Below are positions 1-5,888 of a stretch of 7,212 nucleotides of DNA, in pieces. The stretch comes from JAADDV01 sp964582875 (GTDB taxonomy: Bacteria; Aquificota; Aquificia; Aquificales; Hydrogenothermaceae). Numbering within the stretch: the stretch's first letter is position 1; each line of letters begins with the position of its first letter. The position numbers were made by a program, and so were the translations under genes. The DNA lies in contig CAZOTZ010000073.1 of the NCBI GenBank assembly GCA_964582875.1, positions 1 through 7,212 on the forward strand, written 5' to 3'. Under the pieces are notes generated by a model. It had not been told where the DNA came from. It ran no database searches and worked only from the letters and a program-made list of their open reading frames with translations.

Positions 1-3000
1 AACGCAAACGCTATTTCTGGTCCAAACAGTATGCATTTTGTCCCTGCTGTTCCCCCAAATAAAACTAACTACTGGAGTGTACAGGCAGACCATACAATGA
101 CAGATACAGACCCATTCTCAACAAGTGAAAATGACCCTGTATTTAGAATAACTGACGCAGATACAACAATAGATGGAACTGCTTATTCCTATCAGGATGG
201 TAAAACTGTAAGGGATGAAAATCCAGGACAGGAAAATGGCTTTGTAGTTGGTTATATAAACACATGTACCCAGAGTGGATTTGAAAAACCGGAACTTGAA
301 ATATTTACATCTCTAAGAAACCCTAACGATAACGAAGAACCACAGATTTGGAACCCTTACAATAATAAAGGGGCTACAATCCTTTATACAAACAAAGATA
401 ACTTTACTGTAAAAAACATATCAGCTTATGGTGGACATTATGCAATTTTTGTTGACGGTGGAAATAACGCAGACATTGAAGGAAACTTCTTAGGTATACC
501 AGCGTCAGGTCTTCAAGACCCAGGTCAGGGAAAACGCTCAAACAGAGGTGTTGTGATAGCATCACCATCTAAAAAACAGCTTTCTGCAACAGTGAGACAT
601 AACCTTACAGGATATACAAGACTTCACGGTATATTTGCATTTAAGATTGACGGAAACAACAGCTTTTTAATTGAGGAGAATAGAGTAGAGTATCCAAGTA
701 AAGGTTGGGAATACGAAAATGGAATAGGAGTAGAGATAGAAACAAGTAATATTATTGTTAGATGCAATGCCGTTAGAAACTCATGTGGTGTGGGAATAGA
801 AACATGGAAATCAGATGGAGGACACACGATAGAAAGCAACCTTGTTGAAAAAACAGGTCTTGACAACTGTTCTGAGAACCCTGGAAGCCATGAAAAAATA
901 GGGATAAGGCTAACTTCAAGTAATAACACAGTAAGGTATAACGTTGTAAAGGAAGCTGGAGGTTCAGGAATAGTAGTAGCCTATGATAGTGGAAGAGGAT
1001 TTGAGCCTGCTAATAACCTTATAAGTAAAAACAGTATTTTCAGAAATGGAGGAATATCCATAGACTTGCTTAAAGATGGTGGGGATATTTCTATTGGAGA
1101 TGGTGTTACACCAAATAATGGACAGACAGACACTGATACAGGAAATATAGGAATTGATTACCCTGTTTTCACAAAAACAGAAATAACAGGGACAAAAATC
1201 AATCTAAAAGGTTATATAGGAACTGTAGCTAATAAGCTAACTCCACCACAAGGAAAACAGTGGAAAATAGAAATATACAAAGCAGATAACGACGGAAATA
1301 ACAACGGAGAAATAGAAGAAGGAGATGGAAAATCTGTTCCCCACGGAGAGGGAAAAGACTACATTACAACTATAACATTAACGCCTGAAGACTTTGATAA
1401 CAATGGAAATTTTTCAAAAAGTGTTCCTGTGACAGGTATACAGGAAGGGGATTATATAACTGCAATTTTAATAGACGAGAATAACAACACATCAGAATTT
1501 AGTGCAAACTCTAAAGTTATCTCAGGAAACAAAATATACGGATACGTATACCATGACGGATACAATTCTGATACCCAGGAATATACAAGACCTAACACCT
1601 TAAAAGACAGTTATGAAAAATGGAAAGATAAAACTACGGCTCCAGATATCTACGTAAAACTGTGTGATACAAACGGTTCTGTTATTAGTGTAAAAACACT
1701 GTCAGATGGAGATGGATACTATCAGTTTGATTCTCTGGAAAACGGTACTTACACAGTAATTGTAGACAATGATAACAATACTGATAACTGTGATAGTAAC
1801 CTTCCACAAGGCTGGATTAACACTACCCCTTCATCTATAAATCTTTCCCTTTCAGGGGAAGAAACAAATGTAAACTTTGGTCTGTTCCATGGTTCAGAAG
1901 TAAAAGGTGTAGTTTTTGAAGATAGGGGAAATGGAAAAGCCACTTCTTCCCATGCCAACAACAGCCTGTTTGACAGTGATGAACATGGAATAGAGCAGGC
2001 AACAGTAAAAATATGCAAAACAGAAGACTGCACTCAGATTATTGATTCAATAAAAACAGATAAAAACGGAAGCTATGTCCTTTACATTCCGTACAACATA
2101 AACTATGAAAATGAAGCACTAAACGTAGTAGAAGAAGATAAAACAGGTTATACATCAACAGGAAATACAAAAGGAAACACTGTTCCTTATAAAAATTCAA
2201 ATAACTCAACAGTTAAAGAAAGAAATATCATCACATTTGTAAACAACTCAGGTACAGTATATACAGATTACAATTTTGGTGATATCAAGAAGATAAATAT
2301 TCAACCTGAGCATGCATTCAATGCACCTGCAGGAAATAGTTTATCAATATTACACACAATTACACCAGGAACACCAGGAAAACTCTTTTTGGAACTGACA
2401 TCCGAGAAAAGCTGGAACTACACAGTATTTGATGACAAAAACTGTGATGGAAATCCAGATGGACAGCCTGCAGAAAAAAACGGAAACTACTACCAGCTAA
2501 ACAGCAATAATCCTGTAGATGCTGATAATGATTACTGTGTCATAATAAAAACAGTTGTTCCTTCTAACGCTCAAAAAGGAACTCAGGAAAAGCTCACAGT
2601 AAAAGTCCTCCAGAACTGGACAAACACTGACACAACTTTAGATGATTTTGAAGTAGTGGAGGACAGTATTACCGTTTCTGGAGACACAGAAGGTATGCTT
2701 TACCTTGAAAAATTTGTAAAAAATGTCTCCCAGAACGGTGAATACACGAAACAAAACCAGGCAAAACCGTGTGATATCCTTGAGTACAAAATAGTATTTA
2801 AAAACATAGGTTCCAAAAATATAAAACAGCTTTCAATAAACGATAATATACCTTCAGGAACACAGTTTTTAAGTGGAGCATACTCAGGAAAAGACGTATT
2901 TGTAGATTTTGAAGGAAACAGTTATACAGCTTCTATAGGAGAAAATCCTGATACAGATGGAGCAGAAATAGTAGATAACGCTCTACATGTATACATAAAC

Positions 3001-3087
3001 GAAATAACTGGTAAATCTCATATTGAGCCAGGAGAGGAAGGTTATATACTCTACAGGGTCAGAATAAAAGGGGATAATTGTCAATAA
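1..3087 (+). CDS. Large secreted/surface beta-helix protein with SdrD-like B domains and DUF11-like C-terminus (5' end missing)
   Basis: The frame is open from base 1 and ends at TAA 3085-3087, giving 1028 residues. The ATG at 31 is not taken as the start: in-frame codons precede it and no signal peptide follows it, so the gene begins upstream. About bases 230-1070 encode Asn/Gly-rich repeats of the right-handed parallel beta-helix type (for example NNTVRYNVVKEAGGSGIVV). They end in a segment found in such proteins, with SIDLLKDGG followed by DGVTPNNGQTDTDTGNIGIDYPV. A beta-sandwich follows, ending GDYITAILIDENNNTSEFS. Two SdrD/Cna-B-like domains lie at about 1528-1890 (GYVYHDG...GTYTVIVDNDNN) and 1897-2295 (GVVFEDRGN...DKNGSYVLYIP). 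After a further beta domain, about 2690-3070 resembles DUF11 (LEKFVKN, LEYKIVFKNIGSKNIKQLSINDNIPSGTQFL). Cysteines are scattered throughout, which suggests disulfides outside the cytoplasm. The C-terminus has no LPXTG, membrane helix or recognisable autotransporter barrel, so how it is held at the surface is unclear. The role is inferred to be extracellular, in adhesion or matrix; the ligand is unknown. Confidence 0.85.
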   Translation, partial: NANAISGPNSMHFVPAVPPNKTNYWSVQADHTMTDTDPFSTSENDPVFRITDADTTIDGTAYSYQDGKTVRDENPGQENGFVVGYINTCTQSGFEKPELEIFTSLRNPNDNEEPQIWNPYNNKGATILYTNKDNFTVKNISAYGGHYAIFVDGGNNADIEGNFLGIPASGLQDPGQGKRSNRGVVIASPSKKQLSATVRHNLTGYTRLHGIFAFKIDGNNSFLIEENRVEYPSKGWEYENGIGVEIETSNIIVRCNAVRNSCGVGIETWKSDGGHTIESNLVEKTGLDNCSENPGSHEKIGIRLTSSNNTVRYNVVKEAGGSGIVVAYDSGRGFEPANNLISKNSIFRNGGISIDLLKDGGDISIGDGVTPNNGQTDTDTGNIGIDYPVFTKTEITGTKINLKGYIGTVANKLTPPQGKQWKIEIYKADNDGNNNGEIEEGDGKSVPHGEGKDYITTITLTPEDFDNNGNFSKSVPVTGIQEGDYITAILIDENNNTSEFSANSKVISGNKIYGYVYHDGYNSDTQEYTRPNTLKDSYEKWKDKTTAPDIYVKLCDTNGSVISVKTLSDGDGYYQFDSLENGTYTVIVDNDNNTDNCDSNLPQGWINTTPSSINLSLSGEETNVNFGLFHGSEVKGVVFEDRGNGKATSSHANNSLFDSDEHGIEQATVKICKTEDCTQIIDSIKTDKNGSYVLYIPYNINYENEALNVVEEDKTGYTSTGNTKGNTVPYKNSNNSTVKERNIITFVNNSGTVYTDYNFGDIKKINIQPEHAFNAPAGNSLSILHTITPGTPGKLFLELTSEKSWNYTVFDDKNCDGNPDGQPAEKNGNYYQLNSNNPVDADNDYCVIIKTVVPSNAQKGTQEKLTVKVLQNWTNTDTTLDDFEVVEDSITVSGDTEGMLYLEKFVKNVSQNGEYTKQNQAKPCDILEYKIVFKNIGSKNIKQLSINDNIPSGTQFLSGAYSGKDVFVDFEGNSYTASIGENPDTDGAEIVDNALHVYINEITGKSHIEPGEEGYILYRVRIKGDNCQ

Positions 3088-3960
3088 ATGCTTGATATAC
3101 AGTTTTTAAATGAAAAGGCAAAAAAATTAAGAACAGCCTTAAAAAAAGTTAAACAGATTATAGATTTAGGGGCTGATGAGTTCTCATCAGTCCCTATGTA
3201 TCCTGATAGGGTTCAGTACTACATGATAATAGCTTTTGATGAACTTGAAAAAATAGCCTGTCATGTATACTCAGAAGCTACAGGAGAAAAAATATCAGAG
3301 AACTGTTTAGAAAAAATCTCAAAAACAGACATTTTTTCTGGAAAAATAAATAGAGCCTTTCAGGATTTCATAAAATTCAAGAACGACCTGTTTGAAAGTG
3401 GGTTCAAATACTCTCCAGAGGAGATGTTCTTTACTGTAAAGAACATTCTTGACAGTCTTTACGAACCTTTCATAAAAGAACTTTCAGCAGTAGTTAAAGA
3501 ACTAAAAGAAAAACAGCCTAAACTTGCAATTCCAGTGAACCTGAAAAAAGTAAACCAGCAGGCTAAAGCTATAAAATCTGAACTCAAAAAAATAGAAACA
3601 CTTCTAAAATACCCTAAAGAAGAGTTTATAAAGAGCGATTACGCTATAGATAGGGGAAGGTACTTCGCTGTAGTTACAATAGACAGTGCAATGTGGATAT
3701 GCAGGCATATAGCCCGGCAGTTAAAACTAAAACCATCTAAAGAGTGTTTCAAAAGCCTCAAAAATGCAGGGATTTTATCAGAAAAAACAGCAGATACCCT
3801 TGAAAAAATCCGCTCTTACAGGGATACATTTGCTAACCCGGAAAAAACTGTAAATCCACAGGAACTATACTCGGTTTTAAAAAATGATTTTCCTGTTTTT
3901 TTAGACTTTATAAAAGAAATATCGCTGGCAGTATTTGGAAAAAAAGATGAAAAAGGGTAA
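3088..3960 (+). CDS. Tandem HepT/DUF86-like (HEPN) protein with degenerate active sites
   Basis: This is a 290-residue, all-helical, probably cytoplasmic protein. Residues about 5-136 and 153-283 align with each other as an internal duplication. Matching positions are DRVQY 40-44 with DRGRY 188-192, H59 with H207, and the helix pairs around LRTALKKVKQII and IKSELKKIETLL. The pattern (DR..Y, cHv/rHi, a Gly-Ile-Leu turn, an [RK][ND] motif, then an acidic stretch and a final helix) resembles HepT/DUF86, the HEPN toxin of HepT-MntA pairs. In that family the catalytic motif is RNxxxH. Here copy 1 reads KNDLFE (98-103) and copy 2 reads RDTFAN (245-250), so the histidine is lost in both and RNase activity is unlikely. 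No MNT nucleotidyltransferase partner lies beside it. The ATG follows directly on the TAA of the upstream gene, and the 3' end overlaps the next gene, implying translational coupling. A purine-rich AAGGGG at 3068-3073 is a distant ribosome binding site. Inferred role: a non-catalytic adaptor or nucleotide-sensing protein working with the phosphorelay genes. The family call is from motif pattern only. Confidence 0.72.
   Translation: MLDIQFLNEKAKKLRTALKKVKQIIDLGADEFSSVPMYPDRVQYYMIIAFDELEKIACHVYSEATGEKISENCLEKISKTDIFSGKINRAFQDFIKFKNDLFESGFKYSPEEMFFTVKNILDSLYEPFIKELSAVVKELKEKQPKLAIPVNLKKVNQQAKAIKSELKKIETLLKYPKEEFIKSDYAIDRGRYFAVVTIDSAMWICRHIARQLKLKPSKECFKSLKNAGILSEKTADTLEKIRSYRDTFANPEKTVNPQELYSVLKNDFPVFLDFIKEISLAVFGKKDEKG
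3167..3196 (+). other. Strong intragenic hairpin early in the tandem-HEPN gene
   Basis: In RNA the left arm 3167-3180 (TAGGGGCTGATGAG) pairs with the right arm 3183-3196 (CTCATCAGTCCCTA) over 14 pairs. One is a G-U wobble (3172 with 3191), and only TT lies between the arms. It starts about 80 nt after the start codon of the HEPN-like gene. It is the longest perfect or near-perfect stem I found in the window and is GC-rich against its surroundings. No T-run follows, so it is not an intrinsic terminator. It could set mRNA processing or stability, or slow ribosomes, between the surface-protein part and the regulatory part of the operon. It could also be a chance product of the coding sequence. 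Confidence 0.55.
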
Positions 3961-4405
3961 GTACTCTTTACTTGATATAAAGCATGAGATAAATAACATT
4001 ATTTTTAAACTTAAAACAGCAACAGAGATACTTTCAGAAGAAAATATAACCGTAGAAGAAAAAAAACACGTGGTTTCCATACTCAAAACAAACATAAATG
4101 AGATAAACCTGCTTTTTGAAAATCTATTTTTAATGGAAAAGGTTCCATCTTTAAAAAAAGAAAAAATTTATCTAAAAGAATTTTTTGATAAAAATGTATC
4201 AAAAAGATACATTTATGGTTATCCTTCTCTTCTTTCAGCTTCAATAGTAAACCTTAGGGAGATAGGAATTGGATATTCTATTAAAGAAAAGAACGGAAAA
4301 CTTATTTTGAAAGCTAACTTTATACCTGAAAATAAACTTCACAGATATATCTTTTATATTACAGAATACTTTTTAAATCTAAATGGTATAAAGTTAGAGG
4401 TTTAA
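3947..4405 (+). CDS. Short histidine phosphotransferase-like protein (kinase DHp domain with degenerate ATPase part)
   Basis: This gene encodes 152 residues. ATG 3947 is preferred over an in-frame TTG at 3935 because GGA at 3937-3939 sits 7 nt upstream of it. The start lies inside the end of the previous gene, a 14-nt overlap. Residues 10-22 read DIKHEINNIIFKL, a good match to the H-box of HisKA kinases (HEINNPL type), with H13 as the phospho-acceptor and E14 beside it. A second helix (about 29-62, ending INEINLLFENLFLMEKV) completes a DHp-like hairpin. The remaining roughly 85 residues fit the position of a kinase ATPase domain but show no N-box, no DxGxG and no glycine-rich lid. There is no sensor or membrane segment. 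Proteins of this design (Spo0B and ChpT are the known models) dimerise and carry phosphate between proteins without ATP. The gene ends 1 nt before a response regulator, the likely partner. The alternative is a decayed kinase, but the intact, coupled reading frame argues against simple decay. Confidence 0.65.
   Translation: MKKGKYSLLDIKHEINNIIFKLKTATEILSEENITVEEKKHVVSILKTNINEINLLFENLFLMEKVPSLKKEKIYLKEFFDKNVSKRYIYGYPSLLSASIVNLREIGIGYSIKEKNGKLILKANFIPENKLHRYIFYITEYFLNLNGIKLEV
4195..4211. promoter_or_regulatory. Palindrome copy A, TGTATC-N5-GATACA (putative activator site)
   Basis: TGTATCAAAAAGATACA is a perfect inverted repeat with 6-bp arms and a 5-bp spacer. It lies within the phosphotransferase-like gene, in codons for a linker (NVSKRY). 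The arms and spacing match copies at 5555-5571 and 5768-5784. It lies about 200 bp upstream of the regulator start and far (about 1.66 kb) from the sigma-54 promoter. I see no sigma-54 promoter near it, so it may be an auxiliary or decoy site, or coincidence from favoured codons. Confidence 0.45.
4396..4400 (+). promoter_or_regulatory. Ribosome binding site for the GTG-started regulator
   Basis: AGAGG lies 6 nt before GTG 4407, inside the last codons of the upstream gene. It supports GTG as the true start of the response regulator, since the receiver motif KKKILIVDDD begins at residue 3 and leaves no room for a later start. Confidence 0.7.
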
Positions 4406-4406
4406 G

Positions 4407-5744
4407 GTGGTAAAAAAGAAAATTCTTATTGTAGACGATGATAAGGATATTCTTACTTTACTAAAAATAAAACTAAAAAATAAAAACTTAGAAATAGAAG
4501 CAGAGACCTCACCACTAAAAGCATTAGAGAAAATAGCAGAAGAAAAGATAAGTCTTGTTCTTATAGACCAGAAAATGCCAGAGCTCACTGGGCTTGAGTT
4601 TATTGAGATAGTTAAAGAAAGGTATCCAGAACTACCTGTTATACTTATGACAGCCTTTGGGGATATAGAAGATGCAGTGAAAGCTATAAAACTTGGAGCA
4701 CTCCATTACATAACAAAACCAATAAACTACGATGAACTCCAACATATTATTAATCAGGCTTTAGAAATAACAACTTTAAAAGAAGAAGTTAAAACATTAA
4801 AAAATGTCCTCTTTGATGAAATTGTAGCAGAAAGCACCACTATGAAAGCTGTTCTTGAAACAGCTAAAAAAATAGCTCCTTTTGATGCTACAGTACTGAT
4901 AACAGGGGAAAGTGGAACTGGGAAAGAAGTTCTCGCAAAGTTTATACATAAAAATAGTAAAAGAAAAAATAAACCTTTTATAGCTGTGAATTGTGGGGCA
5001 ATACCAGGGGAACTTTTAGAAGCTGAGCTTTTTGGTTATAAAAAGGGAGCATTTACAGGAGCCACATCTGACAAAAAAGGAATTATAGAAGAGTCTAACG
5101 GAGGAACATTACTTTTAGATGAGATAGGAGACTTACCTGTTAATTTGCAGGTAAAACTACTTAGAGTATTACAGGAAGGAGAGATAAAACCTTTAGGAAG
5201 CAGTAAATCAAAAAAAGTAGATGTGAGATTTATTGCTGCAACGAATAAAAATCTTGAAGAACTTGTAAAAAAGGGAGAGTTCAGAGAAGACCTTTTCTTT
5301 AGACTAAATGTAATAAGAATAGAAATTCCTCCTTTAAGGGAAAGAGCAGAGGATATAATACCTTTATCAGAGTTTTTTATAAAAAAGTATTCACTTAAAT
5401 ACAACGTAGAACCTAAAACATTAACAGACAGAGCAAAGTCAGAACTTTTAAACTATAAGTGGCCTGGGAACGTAAGGGAGCTTGAAAACATAATAGAGAG
5501 AGTTGTTCTTATGACTACAGGAAACACTGTAGATACAATTTTCAATAATCAATCTGTATCAGATAGATACACAAAAATGACCTTCAAAAAATACAAAGAC
5601 GCTAAAGAAGAGTTTGAAAGAAACTATATCAAAAACCTTCTTATAATAAGTGAAAATAACATATCAAAAGCTTCAAAAATATCCGGGCTAACAAGAGCAC
5701 AGATTTATAGGATTATGAAAAGATACGGTATAAATAAGGAATAG
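4407..5744 (+). CDS. Sigma-54-dependent response regulator, NtrC family
   Basis: This 445-residue protein is the usual length for the family and complete. The receiver domain (about 4-120) has the acidic pocket D10/D11, phospho-acceptor D54 (LIDQKMPELTG), T82 and K104. The AAA+ domain (about 140-370) has Walker A GESGTGKE at 167-174, the sigma-54-contacting GAFTGA loop at 214-219, Walker B around 232-239 (GGTLLLDE), arginine-finger region FREDLFFR at 292-299, and sensor II WPGNVRELEN. A Fis-type helix-turn-helix ends the protein (ISKASKISGLTRAQIYRIMKRYG). All residues needed for phosphorylation, ATP hydrolysis and promoter melting are present. The family forms oligomers at upstream enhancer sites and remodels sigma-54 RNA polymerase. 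The start is GTG, 1 nt after the upstream stop, so it is translationally coupled to the phosphotransferase-like gene. Likely target: the sigma-54 promoter at 5838-5853 driving the downstream lipoprotein. The specific subfamily (NtrC, AtoC, ZraR and so on) cannot be settled from sequence alone. Confidence 0.97.
   Translation: MVKKKILIVDDDKDILTLLKIKLKNKNLEIEAETSPLKALEKIAEEKISLVLIDQKMPELTGLEFIEIVKERYPELPVILMTAFGDIEDAVKAIKLGALHYITKPINYDELQHIINQALEITTLKEEVKTLKNVLFDEIVAESTTMKAVLETAKKIAPFDATVLITGESGTGKEVLAKFIHKNSKRKNKPFIAVNCGAIPGELLEAELFGYKKGAFTGATSDKKGIIEESNGGTLLLDEIGDLPVNLQVKLLRVLQEGEIKPLGSSKSKKVDVRFIAATNKNLEELVKKGEFREDLFFRLNVIRIEIPPLRERAEDIIPLSEFFIKKYSLKYNVEPKTLTDRAKSELLNYKWPGNVRELENIIERVVLMTTGNTVDTIFNNQSVSDRYTKMTFKKYKDAKEEFERNYIKNLLIISENNISKASKISGLTRAQIYRIMKRYGINKE
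5555..5571. promoter_or_regulatory. Palindrome copy B, TGTATC-N5-GATACA (putative distal enhancer)
   Basis: TGTATCAGATAGATACA is a perfect inverted repeat with the same arms and 5-bp spacer as copies A and C. It lies in the regulator gene, in the linker between AAA+ domain and HTH (SVSDRYT), where protein constraint is low. Its centre is about 301 bp upstream of the predicted transcription start of the lipoprotein gene, within normal reach for a sigma-54 enhancer. A related shorter palindrome, TGTAGATACA, sits at 5528-5537. Confidence 0.55.
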
Positions 5745-5767
5745 CCTCTTCCTTTAAAAATATCTTC

Positions 5768-5784
5768 TGTATCACAATGATACA
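5768..5784. promoter_or_regulatory. Palindrome copy C, upstream activating site of the lipoprotein promoter
   Basis: TGTATCACAATGATACA is a perfect inverted repeat; here the symmetry extends to 7-bp arms around CAA. It is intergenic, 24 bp after the regulator stop codon, and centred about 88 bp upstream of the predicted start of transcription, a usual position for NtrC-type enhancers. It is followed by ATTTTTG, so in RNA it could be a weak terminator hairpin. The stem is AT-rich, and the same motif recurs inside coding regions without a T-run, which favours a protein-binding site. Confidence 0.65.
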
Positions 5785-5806
5785 TTTTTGTAGCTCCTCA
5801 CACAGA

Positions 5807-5819
5807 TAAGTCATTGATA
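5807..5819 (-). promoter_or_regulatory. IHF-like bending site between enhancer and promoter
   Basis: TAAGTCATTGATA is, read on the - strand, a full match to the E. coli IHF consensus WATCAANNNNTTR. It is flanked on the correct side by an AT-rich tract (about 5819-5833), as in strong IHF sites. It is centred near -51, between the palindrome and the -24/-12 promoter, where IHF bends DNA at many sigma-54 promoters. The consensus is short and comes from another phylum, and whether this organism makes IHF or only HU is not visible here. Confidence 0.4.
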
Positions 5820-5837
5820 TATATAAATATTTTCCTC

Positions 5838-5853
5838 TGGAATAGTATTTGCT
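5838..5853 (+). promoter_or_regulatory. Sigma-54 (-24/-12) promoter of the lipoprotein gene
   Basis: TGGAATAGTATTTGCT fits TGGCAYRNNNNTTGCW with one mismatch (C to A after TGG). GG is at 5839-5840 and GC at 5851-5852, exactly the 12-bp offset required. Transcription should start near 5864, leaving a leader of about 25 nt before ATG 5889. I found no other site with this pattern by eye on either strand. The sigma-54 activator gene directly upstream supports the call. Confidence 0.8.
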
Positions 5854-5877
5854 TATAGTACGTAAAACCAAAATTCT

Positions 5878-5882
5878 GGAGG
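5878..5882 (+). promoter_or_regulatory. Ribosome binding site of the lipoprotein gene
   Basis: GGAGG lies 6 nt before ATG 5889, a near-ideal Shine-Dalgarno sequence. It fixes the start codon and shows that the lipoprotein is independently and efficiently translated, unlike the coupled genes upstream. Confidence 0.85.
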
Positions 5883-5888
5883 TTAACG

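Noticed and set aside
624..929. Other - strand open frames (624-929, 1749-2033, 3901-4095, 4394-4588, 5036-5404)
   Set aside because: All lie opposite well-supported + strand genes, and their translations show no domain or motif I recognise.
3935..3946. TTG 3935 as start of the phosphotransferase-like gene
   Set aside because: It adds only four residues and has no good ribosome binding site, whereas ATG 3947 has GGA 7 nt upstream.
3088..3960. Active HepT-MntA toxin-antitoxin system
   Set aside because: Both RNxxxH motifs lack the histidine and no nucleotidyltransferase gene is next to it.
4133..4148. Inverted repeat ATGGAA-AAGG-TTCCAT
   Set aside because: A 6-bp AT-rich stem within coding sequence is expected by chance in a window of this size.
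5528..5537. TGTAGATACA as an additional activator site
   Set aside because: It has only 4-bp symmetric arms and different spacing from the three perfect copies; at most a half-site.
5768..5790. Palindrome plus ATTTTTG as an intrinsic terminator of the regulator operon
   Set aside because: The stem is only 7 bp and AT-rich, the T-run is short, and the same palindrome occurs twice inside genes without a T-run. A minor terminator role is not excluded; I see no better terminator in 5745-5837.
5814..5859. Sigma-70-type promoter using TTGATA as -35 and TAGTAT or TATAGT as -10
   Set aside because: The spacings are far from 17 bp, while the sigma-54 match has exact spacing.
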